Notes: generated from the letters alone by a model not told the origin. A stretch of 64,000 nt of DNA from Brachyhypopomus gauderio (GCF_052324685.1 NW_027506880.1:62001-126000), one strand, 5' to 3'; positions 32,441 to 44,284 are shown, counted from the stretch's first letter. Made by a program: numbers and translations.

Positions 32441-32550
32441 GTCAGAATGGCCGAGCGGTCTAAGGCGCCAGACTCAAGTTGATGAAACTTCCAAAAGTAG
32501 GGGTTTCTGTTTTCCCAAAAGAGGCGTGGTTTCAAATCCCACTTCTGGCA
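32441..32550 (+). tRNA. tRNA-Leu(CAA)-like, class B
   Basis: HOR1-108. Confidence 0.78.
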
Positions 32551-32770
32551 AGTGTTTTTCCATCAACAAATGAATCTAGTTTTGCTGGAACATTCAACAC
32601 AAGAGCTCATTATATAATGAGTAAATGAGAGAAAGAAAGAAACTCCTGTGACATCATAATTGAACATACTTGGACAATGTAATTTCAGGTTTATTGCTTT
32701 TCTTGAAATCTTCAGTTTTGACTGCCTAATCATTAATAAGTCTGATTTCTAACAAGCAAAAATACCACCA

Positions 32771-32880
32771 GTCAGAATGGCCGAGCGGTCTAAGGCGCCA
32801 GACTCAAGTTGATAAAACTTCCAAAAGTTGGGATTTCTGGTCTCCCAAAGGAGGCGTGGGTTCAAATCCCACTTCTGACA
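32771..32880 (+). tRNA. tRNA-Leu(CAA), class A
   Basis: HOR1-109; short spacer follows. Confidence 0.95.
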
Positions 32881-33008
32881 AGTGTTTTCAATCAACAAAT
32901 GAATCTAGTTTTGATAGAACTACAAACACAATAGCTCATTATATAATGAGTAAATGAGAGAAATAAAGAAACTCTTGTGACATTATAAGTGAACAAGGTT
33001 CAACTCCA

Positions 33009-33118
33009 GTCAGAATGGCCGAGCGGTCTAAGGCGCCAGACTCAAGTTGATGAAACTTCCAAAAGTAGGGGTTTCTGTTTTCCCAAAAGAGGCGTGGTTT
33101 CAAATCCCACTTCTGGCA
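33009..33118 (+). tRNA. tRNA-Leu(CAA)-like, class B
   Basis: HOR1-110. Confidence 0.78.
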
Positions 33119-33337
33119 AGTGTTTTTCCATCAACAAATGAATCTAGTTTTGCTGGAACATTCAACACAAGAGCTCATTATATAATGAGTAAATGAGAGA
33201 AAGAAAGAAACTCCTGTGACATCATAATTGAACATACTTGGACAATGTAATTTCAGGTTTATTGCTTTTCTTGAAATCTTCAGTTTTGACTGCCTAATCA
33301 TTATAAGTCTGATTTCTAACAAGCAAAAACACGACCA

Positions 33338-33447
33338 GTCAGAATGGCCGAGCGGTCTAAGGCACCAGACTCAAGTTGATAAAACTTCCAAAAGTTGGGT
33401 TTTCTGGTCTCCCAAAGGAGGCGTGAGTTCAAATCCCACTTCTGACA
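33338..33447 (+). tRNA. tRNA-Leu(CAA), class M with A26
   Basis: HOR1-111. Carries A26, shared with the gene at 32203, plus A52. Confidence 0.88.
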
Positions 33448-33667
33448 AGTGTTTTTCAATCAACAAATGATTCTAGTTTTGCTGGAACATTCAACACAAG
33501 AGCTCATTACATAGTGAGTAAATGAGAGAAAGAAAGAAACTCCTGTGACATCATAATTGAACATACTTGGACAATGTAATTTCAGGTTTATTGCTTTTCT
33601 TGAAATCTTCAGTTTTGACTGCCTAATCATTAATAAGTCTGATTTCTAACTAGCAAAAGTACCAGCA

Positions 33668-33777
33668 GTCAGAATGGCCGAGCGGTCTAAGGCGCCAGAC
33701 TCAAGTTGATAAAACTTCCAAAAGTTGGGTTTTCTGGTCTCCCAAAGGAGGCGTGGGTTCAAATCCCACTTCTGACA
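33668..33777 (+). tRNA. tRNA-Leu(CAA), class A
   Basis: HOR1-112; GTACCAGCA 5' flank. Confidence 0.95.
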
Positions 33778-33997
33778 AGTGTTTTTCCATCAACAAATGA
33801 ATGTAGTTTTGCTGGAACTTTCAACACAAGAGCTCATTATATAGTGAGTAAATGAGAGAAAGAAAGAAACTCCTGTGACATCATAATTGAACATACTTCA
33901 ACAAAGTAATTTCAGGTTTATTGCTTTTCTTGAAATCTTCAGTTTTGACTGCCTAATCATTAATAAGACTTATTTCTAACAAGCAAAAACACCACCA

Positions 33998-34107
33998 GTC
34001 AGAATGGCCGAGCGGTCTAAGGCGCCAGACTCAAGTTGATAAAACTTCCAAAAGTTGGGTTTTCTGGTCTCCCAAAGGAGGCGTGAGTTCAAATCCCACT
34101 TCTGACA
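33998..34107 (+). tRNA. tRNA-Leu(CAA), class M
   Basis: HOR1-113; 5' flank AACACCACCA, a private variant. Confidence 0.9.
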
Positions 34108-34235
34108 AGTGTTTTCAATCAACAAATGAATCTAGTTTTGATAGAACTACAAACACAATAGCTCATTATATAATGAGTAAATGAGAGAAATAAAGAAACT
34201 CTTGTGACATTATAAGTGAACAAGGTTCAACTCCA

Positions 34236-34344
34236 GTCAGAATGGCCGAGCGGTCTAAGGCGCCAGACTCAAGTTGATGAACTTCCAAAAGTAGGGGTTT
34301 CTGTTTTCCCAAAAGAGGCGTGGTTTCAAATCCCACTTCTGGCA
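34236..34344 (+). tRNA. tRNA-Leu(CAA)-like, class C
   Basis: HOR1-114. Confidence 0.78.
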
Positions 34345-34564
34345 AGTGTTTTTCCATCAACAAATGAATCTAGTTTTGCTGGAACTTTCAACACAAGAGC
34401 TCATTATATAGTGAGTAAATGAGAGAAAGAAAGAAACTCCTGTGACATCATAATTGAACAAGCTTCAACAATGTAATTTCAGGTTTATTGCTTTTCTTGA
34501 AATCTTCAGTTTTGACTGCCTAATCATTAATAAGTCTGATTTCTAACAAGCAAAAATACCACCA

Positions 34565-34674
34565 GTCAGAATGGCCGAGCGGTCTAAGGCGCCAGACTCA
34601 AGTTGATAAAACTTCCAAAAGTTGGGATTTCGGGTCTCCCAAAGGAGGCGTGGGTTCAAATCCCACTTCTGACA
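34565..34674 (+). tRNA. tRNA-Leu(CAA), class A with G41
   Basis: HOR1-115; A29-G41 mismatch as at 30080. Confidence 0.85.
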
Positions 34675-34802
34675 AGTGTTTTCAATCAACAAATGAATCT
34701 AGTTTTGATAGAACTACAAACACAATAGCTCATTATATAATGAGTAAATGAGAGAAGTAAAGAAACTCTTGTGACATTATAAGTGAACAAGGTTCAACTC
34801 CA

Positions 34803-34912
34803 GTCAGAATGGCCGAGCGGTCTAAGGCGCCAGACTCAAGTTGATGAAACTTCCAAAAGTAGGGGTTTCTGTTTTCCCAAAAGAGGCGTGGTTTCAAATC
34901 CCACTTCTGGCA
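34803..34912 (+). tRNA. tRNA-Leu(CAA)-like, class B
   Basis: HOR1-116; preceded by the GAGAAGTAAAG spacer variant. Confidence 0.78.
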
Positions 34913-35132
34913 AGTGTTTTTCCATCAACAAATGAATCTAGTTTTGCTGGAACATTCAACACAAGAGCTCATTATATAATGAGTAAATGAGAGAAAGAAA
35001 GAAACTCCTGTGACATCATAATTGAACATACTTGGACAATGTAATTTCAGGTTTATTGCTTTTCTTGAAATCTTCAGTTTTGACTGCCTAATCATTAATA
35101 AGACTGATTTCTAACAAGCAAAAATACCACCA

Positions 35133-35242
35133 GTCAGAATGGCCGAGCGGTCTAAGGCGCCAGACTCAAGTTGATAAAACTTCCAAAAGTTGGGTTTTCT
35201 GGTCTCCCAAAGGAGGCGTGGGTTGTAATCCCACTTCTGACA
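35133..35242 (+). tRNA. tRNA-Leu(CAA), class L
   Basis: HOR2-1. Confidence 0.8.
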
Positions 35243-35462
35243 AGTGTTTTTCCATCAACAAATGAATGTAGTTTTGCTGGAACTTTCAACACAAGAGCTC
35301 ATTATATAGTGAGTAAATGAGAGAAAGAAAGAAACTCCTGTGACATCATAATTGAACAAGCTTCAACAATGTAATTTCAGGTTTATTGCTTTTCTTGAAA
35401 TCTTCAGTTTTGACTGCCTAATCATTAATAAGTCTGATTTCTAACAAGCAAAAATACCACCA

Positions 35463-35572
35463 GTCAGAATGGCCGAGCGGTCTAAGGCGCCAGACTCAAG
35501 TTGATAAAACTTCCAAAAGTTGGGATTTCTGGTCTCCCAAAGGAGGCGTGGGTTCAAATCCCACTTCTGACA
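35463..35572 (+). tRNA. tRNA-Leu(CAA), class A
   Basis: HOR2-2. Confidence 0.95.
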
Positions 35573-35791
35573 AGTGTTTTCAATCAACAAATGAATCTAG
35601 TTTTGCTGGAACTTTCAACACAAGAGCTCATTATATAGTGAGTAAATGAGAGAAAGAAAGAAACTCCTGTGACATCATAATTGAACAAGCTTCAACAATG
35701 TAATTTCAGGTTTATTGCTTTTCTTGAAATCTTCAGTTTTGACTGCCTAATCATTAATAAGTCTGATTTCTAACAAGCAAAAATACCACCA

Positions 35792-35901
35792 TTCAGAATG
35801 GCCGAGCGGTCTAAGGCGCCAGACTCAAGTTGATAAAACTTCCAAAAGTTGGGATTTCTGGTCTCCCAAAGGAGGCGTGGGTTCAAATCCCACTTCTGAC
35901 A
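35792..35901 (+). tRNA. tRNA-Leu(CAA), class A with T1
   Basis: HOR2-3. Confidence 0.9.
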
Positions 35902-36029
35902 AGTGTTTTCAATCAACAAATGAATCTAGTTTTGATAGAACTACAAACACAATAGCTCATTATATAATGAGTAAATGAGAGAAATAAAGAAACTCTTGTG
36001 ACATTATAAGTGAACAAGTTTCAACTCCA

Positions 36030-36139
36030 GTCAGAATGGCCGAGCGGTCTAAGGCGCCAGACTCAAGTTGATGAAACTTCCAAAAGTAGGGGTTTCTGTT
36101 TTCCCAAAAGAGGCGTGGTTTCAAATCCCACTTCTGGCA
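36030..36139 (+). tRNA. tRNA-Leu(CAA)-like, class B
   Basis: HOR2-4. Confidence 0.78.
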
Positions 36140-36358
36140 AGTGTTTTTCCATCAACAAATGAATCTAGTTTTGCTGGAACATTCAACACAAGAGCTCATT
36201 ATATAATGAGTAAATGAGAGAAAGAAAGAAACTCCTGTGACATCATAATTGAACATACTTGGACAATGTAATTTCAGGTTTATTGCTTTTCTTGAAATCT
36301 TCAGTTTTGACTGCCTAATCATTATAAGTCTGATTTCTAACAAGCAAAAACACGACCA

Positions 36359-36468
36359 GTCAGAATGGCCGAGCCGTCTAAGGCGCCAGACTCAAGTTGA
36401 TAAAACTTCCAAAAGTTGGGTTTTCTGGTCTCCCAAAGGAGGCGTGGGTTCAAATCCCACTTCTGACA
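36359..36468 (+). tRNA. tRNA-Leu(CAA), class A with C18
   Basis: HOR2-5. Confidence 0.88.
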
Positions 36469-36688
36469 AGTGTTTTTCCATCAACAAATGAATGTAGTTT
36501 TGCTGGAACTTTCAACACAAGAGCTCATTATATAGTGAGTAAATGAGAGAAAGAAAGAAACTCCTGTGACATCATAATTGTACATACTTCAACAAAGTAA
36601 TTTCAGGTTTATTGCTTTTCTTGAAATCTTCAGTTTTGACTGCCTAATCATTAATAAGACTGATTTCTAACAAGCAAAAATACCACCA

Positions 36689-36798
36689 GTCAGAATGGCC
36701 GAGCGGTCTAAGGCGCCAGACTCAAGTTGATAAAACTTCCAAAAGTTGGGATTTCTGGTCTCCCAAAGGAGGCGTGAGTTCAAATCCCACTTCTGACA
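36689..36798 (+). tRNA. tRNA-Leu(CAA), class M
   Basis: HOR2-6. Confidence 0.9.
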
Positions 36799-37018
36799 AG
36801 TGTTTTTCAATCAACAAATGATTCTAGTTTTGCTGGAACTTTCAACACAAGAGCTCATTATATAGTGAGTAAATGAGAGAAAGAAAGAAACTCCTGTGAC
36901 ATCATAATTGAACAAGCTTCAACAATGTAATTTCAGGTTTATTGCTTTTCTTGAAATCTTCAGTTTTGACTGCCTAATCATTAATAAGTCTGATTTCTAA
37001 CAAGCAAAAATACCACCA

Positions 37019-37128
37019 GTCAGAATGGCCGAGCGGTCTAAGGCGCCAGACTCAAGTTGATAAAACTTCCAAAAGTTGGGATTTCTGGTCTCCCAAAGGA
37101 GGCGTGGGTTCAAATCCCACTTCTGACA
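37019..37128 (+). tRNA. tRNA-Leu(CAA), class A
   Basis: HOR2-7. Confidence 0.95.
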
Positions 37129-37256
37129 AGTGTTTTCAATCAACAAATGAATCTAGTTTTGATAGAACTACAAACACAATAGCTCATTATATAATGAGTA
37201 AATGAGAGAAATAAAGAAACTCTTGTGACATTATAAGTGAACAAGGTTCAACTCCA

Positions 37257-37366
37257 GTCAGAATGGCCGAGCGGTCTAAGGCGCCAGACTCAAGTTGATG
37301 AAACTTCCAAAAGTAGGGGTTTCTGTTTTCCCAAAAGAGGCGTGGTTTCAAATCCCACTTCTGGCA
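37257..37366 (+). tRNA. tRNA-Leu(CAA)-like, class B
   Basis: HOR2-8. Confidence 0.78.
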
Positions 37367-37585
37367 AGTGTTTTTCCATCAACAAATGAATCTAGTTTTG
37401 CTGGAACATTCAACACAAGAGCTCATTATATAATGAGTAAATGAGAGAAAGAAAGAAACTCCTGTGACATCATAATTGAACATACTTGGACAATGTAATT
37501 TCAGGTTTATTGCTTTTCTTGAAATCTTCAGTTTTGACTGCCTAATCATTATAAGTCTGATTTCTAACAAGCAAAAACACGACCA

Positions 37586-37695
37586 GTCAGAATGGCCGAG
37601 CGGTCTAAGGCGCCAGACTCAAGTTGATAAAACTTCCAAAAGTTGGGTTTTCTGGTCTCCCAAAGGAGGCGTGAGTTCAAATCCCACTTCTGACA
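37586..37695 (+). tRNA. tRNA-Leu(CAA), class M
   Basis: HOR2-9; keeps C48, unlike HOR1-9. Confidence 0.9.
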
Positions 37696-37915
37696 AGTGT
37701 TTTTCAATCAAAAAATGATTCTAGTTTTGCTGGAACATTCAACACAAGAGCTCATTACATAGTGAGTACATGAGAGAAAGAAAGAAACTCCTGTGACATC
37801 ATAATTGAACATACTTGGACAATGTAATTTCAGGTTTATTGCTTTTCTTGAAATCTTCAGTTTTGACTGCCTAATCATTAATAAGTCTGATTTCTAACTA
37901 GCAAAAGTACCAGCA

Positions 37916-38025
37916 GTCAGAATGGCCGAGCGGTCTAAGGCGCCAGACTCAAGTTGATAAAACTTCCAAAAGTTGGGTTTTCTGGTCTCCCAAAGGAGGC
38001 GTGGGTTCAAATCCCACTTCTGACA
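37916..38025 (+). tRNA. tRNA-Leu(CAA), class A
   Basis: HOR2-10; intron has the common G at 37976. Confidence 0.95.
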
Positions 38026-38245
38026 AGTGTTTTTCCATCAACAAATGAATGTAGTTTTGCTGGAACTTTCAACACAAGAGCTCATTATATAGTGAGTAAA
38101 TGAGAGAAAGAAAGAAACTCCTGTGACATCATAATTGAACATACTTCAACAAAGTAATTTCAGGTTTATTGCTTTTCTTGAAATCTTCAGTTTTGACTGC
38201 CTAATCATTAATAAGACTTATTTCTAACAAGCAAAAATACCACCA

Positions 38246-38355
38246 GTCAGAATGGCCGAGCGGTCTAAGGCGCCAGACTCAAGTTGATAAAACTTCCAAA
38301 AGTTGGGTTTTCTGGTCTCCCAAAGGAGGCGTGAGTTCAAATCCCACTTCTGACA
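38246..38355 (+). tRNA. tRNA-Leu(CAA), class M
   Basis: HOR2-11. Confidence 0.9.
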
Positions 38356-38483
38356 AGTGTTTTCAATCAACAAATGAATCTAGTTTTGATAGAACTACAA
38401 ACACAATAGCTCATTATATAATGAGTAAATGAGAGAAATAAAGAAACTCTTGTGACATTATAAGTGAACAAGGTTCAACTCCA

Positions 38484-38592
38484 GTCAGAATGGCCGAGCG
38501 GTCTAAGGCGCCAGACTCAAGTTGATGAACTTCCAAAAGTAGGGGTTTCTGTTTTCCCAAAAGAGGCGTGGTTTCAAATCCCACTTCTGGCA
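38484..38592 (+). tRNA. tRNA-Leu(CAA)-like, class C
   Basis: HOR2-12. Confidence 0.78.
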
Positions 38593-38812
38593 AGTGTTTT
38601 TCCATCAACAAATGAATCTAGTTTTGCTGGAACTTTCAACACAAGAGCTCATTATATAGTGAGTAAATGAGAGAAAGAAAGAAACTCCTGTGACATCATA
38701 ATTGAACAAGCTTCAACAATGTAATTTCAGGTTTATTGCTTTTCTTGAAATCTTCAGTTTTGACTGCCTAATCATTAATAAGTCTGATTTCTAACAAGCA
38801 AAAATACCACCA

Positions 38813-38922
38813 GTCAGAATGGCCGAGCGGTCTAAGGCGCCAGACTCAAGTTGATAAAACTTCCAAAAGTTGGGATTTCTGGTCTCCCAAAGGAGGCGTG
38901 GGTTCAAATCCCACTTCTGACA
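38813..38922 (+). tRNA. tRNA-Leu(CAA), class A
   Basis: HOR2-13. Confidence 0.95.
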
Positions 38923-39141
38923 AGTGTTTTCAATCAACAAATGAATCTAGTTTTGCTGGAACTTTCAACACAAGAGCTCATTATATAGTGAGTAAATGAG
39001 AGAAAGAAAGAAACTCCTGTGACATCATAATTGAACAAGCTTCAACAATGTAATTTCAGGTTTATTGCTTTTCTTGAAATCTTCAGTTTTGACTGCCTAA
39101 TCATTAATAAGTCTGATTTCTAACAAGCAAAAATACCACTA

Positions 39142-39251
39142 GTCAGAATGGCCGAGCGGTCTAAGGCGCCAGACTCAAGTTGATAAAACTTCCAAAAGTT
39201 GGGATTTCTGGTCTCCCAAAGGAGGCGTGGGTTCAAATCCCACTTCTGACA
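39142..39251 (+). tRNA. tRNA-Leu(CAA), class A
   Basis: HOR2-14. Confidence 0.95.
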
Positions 39252-39379
39252 AGTGTTTTCAATCAACAAATGAATCTAGTTTTGATAGAACTACAAACAC
39301 AATAGCTCATTATATAATGAGTAAATGAGAGAAATAAAGAAACTCTTGTGACATTATAAGTGAACAAGGTTCAACTCCA

Positions 39380-39489
39380 GTCAGAATGGCCGAGCGGTCT
39401 AAGGCGCCAGACTCAAGTTGATGAAACTTCCAAAAGTAGGGGTTTCTGTTTTCCCAAAAGAGGCGTGGTTTCAAATCCCACTTCTGGCA
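39380..39489 (+). tRNA. tRNA-Leu(CAA)-like, class B
   Basis: HOR2-15. Confidence 0.78.
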
Positions 39490-39709
39490 AGTGTTTTTCC
39501 ATCAACAAATGAATCTAGTTTTGCTGGAACATTCAACACAAGAGCTCATTATATAATGAGTAAATGAGAGAAAGAAAGAAACTCCTGTGACATCATAATT
39601 GAACATACTTGGACAATGTAATTTCAGGTTTATTGCTTTTCTTGAAATCTTCAGTTTTGACTGCCTAATCATTAATAAGACTGATTTCTAACAAGCAAAA
39701 ATACCACCA

Positions 39710-39819
39710 GTCAGAATGGCCGAGCGGTCTAAGGCGCCAGACTCAAGTTGATAAAACTTCCAAAAGTTGGGTTTTCTGGTCTCCCAAAGGAGGCGTGGGT
39801 TGTAATCCCACTTCTGACA
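39710..39819 (+). tRNA. tRNA-Leu(CAA), class L
   Basis: HOR2-16; followed by the unusual 129-bp short spacer, as in HOR copy 1. Confidence 0.8.
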
Positions 39820-39948
39820 AGTGTTTTTCCATCAACAAATGAATCTAGTTTTGATAGAACTACAAACACAATAGCTCATTATATAATGAGTAAATGAGAG
39901 AAATAAAGAAACTCTTGTGACATTATAAGTGAACAAGGTTCAACTCCA

Positions 39949-40057
39949 GTCAGAATGGCCGAGCGGTCTAAGGCGCCAGACTCAAGTTGATGAACTTCCA
40001 AAAGTAGGGGTTTCTGTTTTCCCAAAAGAGGCGTGGTTTCAAATCCCACTTCTGGCA
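39949..40057 (+). tRNA. tRNA-Leu(CAA)-like, class C
   Basis: HOR2-17. Confidence 0.78.
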
Positions 40058-40277
40058 AGTGTTTTTCCATCAACAAATGAATCTAGTTTTGCTGGAACTT
40101 TCAACACAAGAGCTCATTATATAGTGAGTAAATGAGAGAAAGAAAGAAACTCCTGTGACATCATAATTGAACAAGCTTCAACAATGTAATTTCAGGTTTA
40201 TTGCTTTTCTTGAAATCTTCAGTTTTGACTGCCTAATCATTAATAAGTCTGATTTCTAACAAGCAAAAATACCACCA

Positions 40278-40387
40278 GTCAGAATGGCCGAGCGGTCTAA
40301 GGCGCCAGACTCAAGTTGATAAAACTTCCAAAAGTTGGGATTTCTGGTCTCCCAAAGGAGGCGTGGGTTCAAATCCCACTTCTGACA
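40278..40387 (+). tRNA. tRNA-Leu(CAA), class A
   Basis: HOR2-18. Confidence 0.95.
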
Positions 40388-40606
40388 AGTGTTTTCAATC
40401 AACAAATGAATCTAGTTTTGCTGGAACTTTCAACACAAGAGCTCATTATATAGTGAGTAAATGAGAGAAAGAAAGAAACTCCTGTGACATCATAATTGAA
40501 CAAGCTTCAACAATGTAATTTCAGGTTTATTGCTTTTCTTGAAATCTTCAGTTTTGACTGCCTAATCATTAATAAGTCTGATTTCTAACAAGCAAAAATA
40601 CCACTA

Positions 40607-40716
40607 GTCAGAATGGCCGAGCGGTCTAAGGCGCCAGACTCAAGTTGATAAAACTTCCAAAAGTTGGGATTTCTGGTCTCCCAAAGGAGGCGTGGGTTCA
40701 AATCCCACTTCTGACA
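40607..40716 (+). tRNA. tRNA-Leu(CAA), class A
   Basis: HOR2-19. Confidence 0.95.
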
Positions 40717-40844
40717 AGTGTTTTCAATCAACAAATGAATCTAGTTTTGATAGAACTACAAACACAATAGCTCATTATATAATGAGTAAATGAGAGAAAT
40801 AAAGAAACTCTTGTGACATTATAAGTGAACAAGGTTCAACTCCA

Positions 40845-40954
40845 GTCAGAATGGCCGAGCGGTCTAAGGCGCCAGACTCAAGTTGATGAAACTTCCAAAA
40901 GTAGGGGTTTCTGTTTTCCCAAAAGAGGCGTGGTTTCAAATCCCACTTCTGGCA
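40845..40954 (+). tRNA. tRNA-Leu(CAA)-like, class B
   Basis: HOR2-20. Confidence 0.78.
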
Positions 40955-41174
40955 AGTGTTTTTCCATCAACAAATGAATCTAGTTTTGCTGGAACATTCA
41001 ACACAAGAGCTCATTATATAATGAGTAAATGAGAGAAAGAAAGAAACTCCTGTGACATCATAATTGAACATACTTGGACAATGTAATTTCAGGTTTATTG
41101 CTTTTCTTGAAATCTTCAGTTTTGACTGCCTAATCATTAATAAGACTGATTTCTAACAAGCAAAAATACCACCA

Positions 41175-41284
41175 GTCAGAATGGCCGAGCGGTCTAAGGC
41201 GCCAGACTCAAGTTGATAAAACTTCCAAAAGTTGGGTTTTCTGGTCTCCCAAAGGAGGCGTGGGTTGTAATCCCACTTCTGACA
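41175..41284 (+). tRNA. tRNA-Leu(CAA), class L
   Basis: HOR2-21. Confidence 0.8.
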
Positions 41285-41504
41285 AGTGTTTTTCCATCAA
41301 CAAATGAATGTAGTTTTGCTGGAACTTTCAACACAAGAGCTCATTATATAGTGAGTAAATGAGAGAAAGAAAGAAACTCCTGTGACATCATAATTGAACA
41401 AGCTTCAACAATGTAATTTCAGGTTTATTGCTTTTCTTGAAATCTTCAGTTTTGACTGCCTAATCATTAATAAGTCTGATTTCTAACAAGCAAAAATACC
41501 ACCA

Positions 41505-41614
41505 GTCAGAATGGCCGAGCGGTCTAAGGCGCCAGACTCAAGTTGATAAAACTTCCAAAAGTTGGGATTTCTGGTCTCCCAAAGGAGGCGTGGGTTCAAA
41601 TCCCACTTCTGACA
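41505..41614 (+). tRNA. tRNA-Leu(CAA), class A
   Basis: HOR2-22. Confidence 0.95.
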
Positions 41615-41833
41615 AGTGTTTTCAATCAACAAATGAATCTAGTTTTGCTGGAACTTTCAACACAAGAGCTCATTATATAGTGAGTAAATGAGAGAAAGAA
41701 AGAAACTCCTGTGACATCATAATTGAACAAGCTTCAACAATGTAATTTCAGGTTTATTGCTTTTCTTGAAATCTTCAGTTTTGACTGCCTAATCATTAAT
41801 AAGTCTGATTTCTAACAAGCAAAAATACCACCA

Positions 41834-41943
41834 GTCAGAATGGCCGAGCGGTCTAAGGCGCCAGACTCAAGTTGATAAAACTTCCAAAAGTTGGGTTTTC
41901 TGGTCTCCCAAAGGAGGCGTGGGTTGTAATCCCACTTCTGACA
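41834..41943 (+). tRNA. tRNA-Leu(CAA), class L
   Basis: HOR2-23. Confidence 0.8.
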
Positions 41944-42163
41944 AGTGTTTTTCCATCAACAAATGAATGTAGTTTTGCTGGAACTTTCAACACAAGAGCT
42001 CATTATATAGTGAGTAAATGAGAGAAAGAAAGAAACTCCTGTGACATCATAATTGAACAAGCTTCAACAATGTAATTTCAGGTTTATTGCTTTTCTTGAA
42101 ATCTTCAGTTTTGACTGCCTAATCATTAATAAGTCTGATTTCTAACAAGCAAAAATACCACCA

Positions 42164-42273
42164 GTCAGAATGGCCGAGCGGTCTAAGGCGCCAGACTCAA
42201 GTTGATAAAACTTCCAAAAGTTGGGATTTCTGGTCTCCCAAAGGAGGCATGGGTTCAAATCCCACTTCTGACA
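42164..42273 (+). tRNA. tRNA-Leu(CAA), class A with A49
   Basis: HOR2-24. Confidence 0.92.
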
Positions 42274-42492
42274 AGTGTTTTCAATCAACAAATGAATCTA
42301 GTTTTGCTGGAACTTTCAACACAAGAGCTCATTATATAGTGAGTAAATGAGAGAAAGAAAGAAACTCCTGTGACATCATAATTGAACAAGCTTCAACAAT
42401 GTAATTTCAGGTTTATTGCTTTTCTTGAAATCTTCAGTTTTGACTGCCTAATCATTAATAAGTCTGATTTCTAACAAGCAAAAATACCACCA

Positions 42493-42602
42493 GTCAGAAT
42501 GGCCGAGCGGTCTAAGGCGCCAGACTCAAGTTGATAAAACTTCCAAAAGTTGGGATTTCTGGTCTCCCAAAGGAGGCGTGGGTTCAAATCCCACTTCTGA
42601 CA
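42493..42602 (+). tRNA. tRNA-Leu(CAA), class A
   Basis: HOR2-25. Confidence 0.95.
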
Positions 42603-42730
42603 AGTGTTTTCAATCAACAAATGAATCTAGTTTTGATAGAACTACAAACACAATAGCTCATTATATAATGAGTAAATGAGAGAAATAAAGAAACTCTTGT
42701 GACATTATAAGTGAACAAGGTTCAACTCCA

Positions 42731-42840
42731 GTCAGAATGGCCGAGCGGTCTAAGGCGCCAGACTCAAGTTGATGAAACTTCCAAAAGTAGGGGTTTCTGT
42801 TTTCCCAAAAGAGGCGTGGTTTCAAATCCCACTTCTGGCA
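42731..42840 (+). tRNA. tRNA-Leu(CAA)-like, class B
   Basis: HOR2-26; same 2-bp spacer loss after it as in HOR copy 1. Confidence 0.78.
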
Positions 42841-43057
42841 AGTGTTTTTCCATCAACAAATGAATCTAGTTTTGCTGGAACATTCAACACAAGAGCTCAT
42901 TATATAATGAGTAAATGAGAGAAAGAAAGAAACTCCTGTGACATCATAATTGAACATACTTGGACAATGTAATTTCAGGTTTATTGCTTTTCTTGAAATC
43001 TTCAGTTTTGACTGCCTAATCATTATAAGTGATTTCTAACAAGCAAAAACACGACCA

Positions 43058-43167
43058 GTCAGAATGGCCGAGCGGTCTAAGGCGCCAGACTCAAGTTGAT
43101 AAAACTTCCAAAAGTTGGGTTTTCTGGTCTCCCAAAGGAGGCGTGGGTTCAAATCCCACTTCTGACA
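43058..43167 (+). tRNA. tRNA-Leu(CAA), class A
   Basis: HOR2-27. Confidence 0.95.
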
Positions 43168-43387
43168 AGTGTTTTTCAATCAACAAATGATTCTAGTTTT
43201 GCTGGAACATTCAACACAAGAGCTCATTACATAGTGAGTAAATGAGAGAAAGAAAGAAACTCCTGTGACATCATAATTGAACATACTTGGACAATGTAAT
43301 TTCAGGTTTATTGCTTTTCTTGAAATCTTCAGTTTTGACTGCCTAATCATTAATAAGTCTGATTTCTAACTAGCAAAAGTACCAGCA

Positions 43388-43497
43388 GTCAGAATGGCCG
43401 AGCGGTCTAAGGCGCCAGACTCAAGTTGATAAAACTTCCAAAAGTTGGGTTTTCTGGTCTCCCAAAGGAGGCGTGGGTTCAAATCCCACTTCTGACA
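43388..43497 (+). tRNA. tRNA-Leu(CAA), class A
   Basis: HOR2-28. Confidence 0.95.
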
Positions 43498-43717
43498 AGT
43501 GTTTTTCCATCAACAAATGAATGTAGTTTTGCTGGAACTTTCAACACAAGAGCTCATTATATAGTGAGTAAATGAGAGAAAGAAAGAAACTCCTGTGACA
43601 TCATAATTGAACATACTTCAACAAAGTAATTTCAGGTTTATTGCTTTTCTTGAAATCTTCAGTTTTGACTGCCTAATCATTAATAAGACTTATTTCTAAC
43701 AAGCAAAAATACCACCA

Positions 43718-43827
43718 GTCAGAATGGCCGAGCGGTCTAAGGCGCCAGACTCAAGTTGATAAAACTTCCAAAAGTTGGGTTTTCTGGTCTCCCAAAGGAG
43801 GCGTGAGTTCAAATCCCACTTCTGACA
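43718..43827 (+). tRNA. tRNA-Leu(CAA), class M
   Basis: HOR2-29. Confidence 0.9.
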
Positions 43828-43955
43828 AGTGTTTTCAATCAACAAATGAATCTAGTTTTGATAGAACTACAAACACAATAGCTCATTATATAATGAGTAA
43901 ATGAGAGAAATAAAGAAACTCTTGTGACATTATAAGTGAACAAGGTTCAACTCCA

Positions 43956-44064
43956 GTCAGAATGGCCGAGCGGTCTAAGGCGCCAGACTCAAGTTGATGA
44001 ACTTCCAAAAGTAGGGGTTTCTGTTTTCCCAAAAGAGGCGTGGTTTCAAATCCCACTTCTGGCA
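43956..44064 (+). tRNA. tRNA-Leu(CAA)-like, class C
   Basis: HOR2-30. Confidence 0.78.
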
Positions 44065-44284
44065 AGTGTTTTTCCATCAACAAATGAATCTAGTTTTGCT
44101 GGAACTTTCAACACAAGAGCTCATTATATAGTGAGTAAATGAGAGAAAGAAAGAAACTCCTGTGACATCATAATTGAACAAGCTTCAACAATGTAATTTC
44201 AGGTTTATTGCTTTTCTTGAAATCTTCAGTTTTGACTGCCTAATCATTAATAAGTCTGATTTCTAACAAGCAAAAATACCACCA

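Larger units (their letters stand above)
1..35116 (+). repeat. HOR copy 1 (116 genes, 35,116 bp)
   Basis: The order of gene classes, rare point variants and spacer lengths in this stretch is repeated from 35117 onward at a fixed offset of 35,116 bp for the first 67 genes. The boundary is arbitrary because the array continues without a seam: genes 30080-31983 also recur across the boundary at 34565-36468. Confidence 0.93.
30080..36468 (+). repeat. Nested 7-gene duplication across the HOR boundary, offset 4,485 bp
   Basis: Genes 30080-31983 recur at 34565-36468. The rare anticodon-stem variant TCGGG, seen in only two genes of the window, starts both blocks. Confidence 0.88.

Noticed and set aside
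35100-35140. A special junction sequence between the two HOR copies
   Set aside because: The spacer there is an ordinary class-B-to-class-L spacer, and the surrounding genes form a continuous block repeated at a 4,485-bp offset, so the boundary is only a labelling choice set by the window start.
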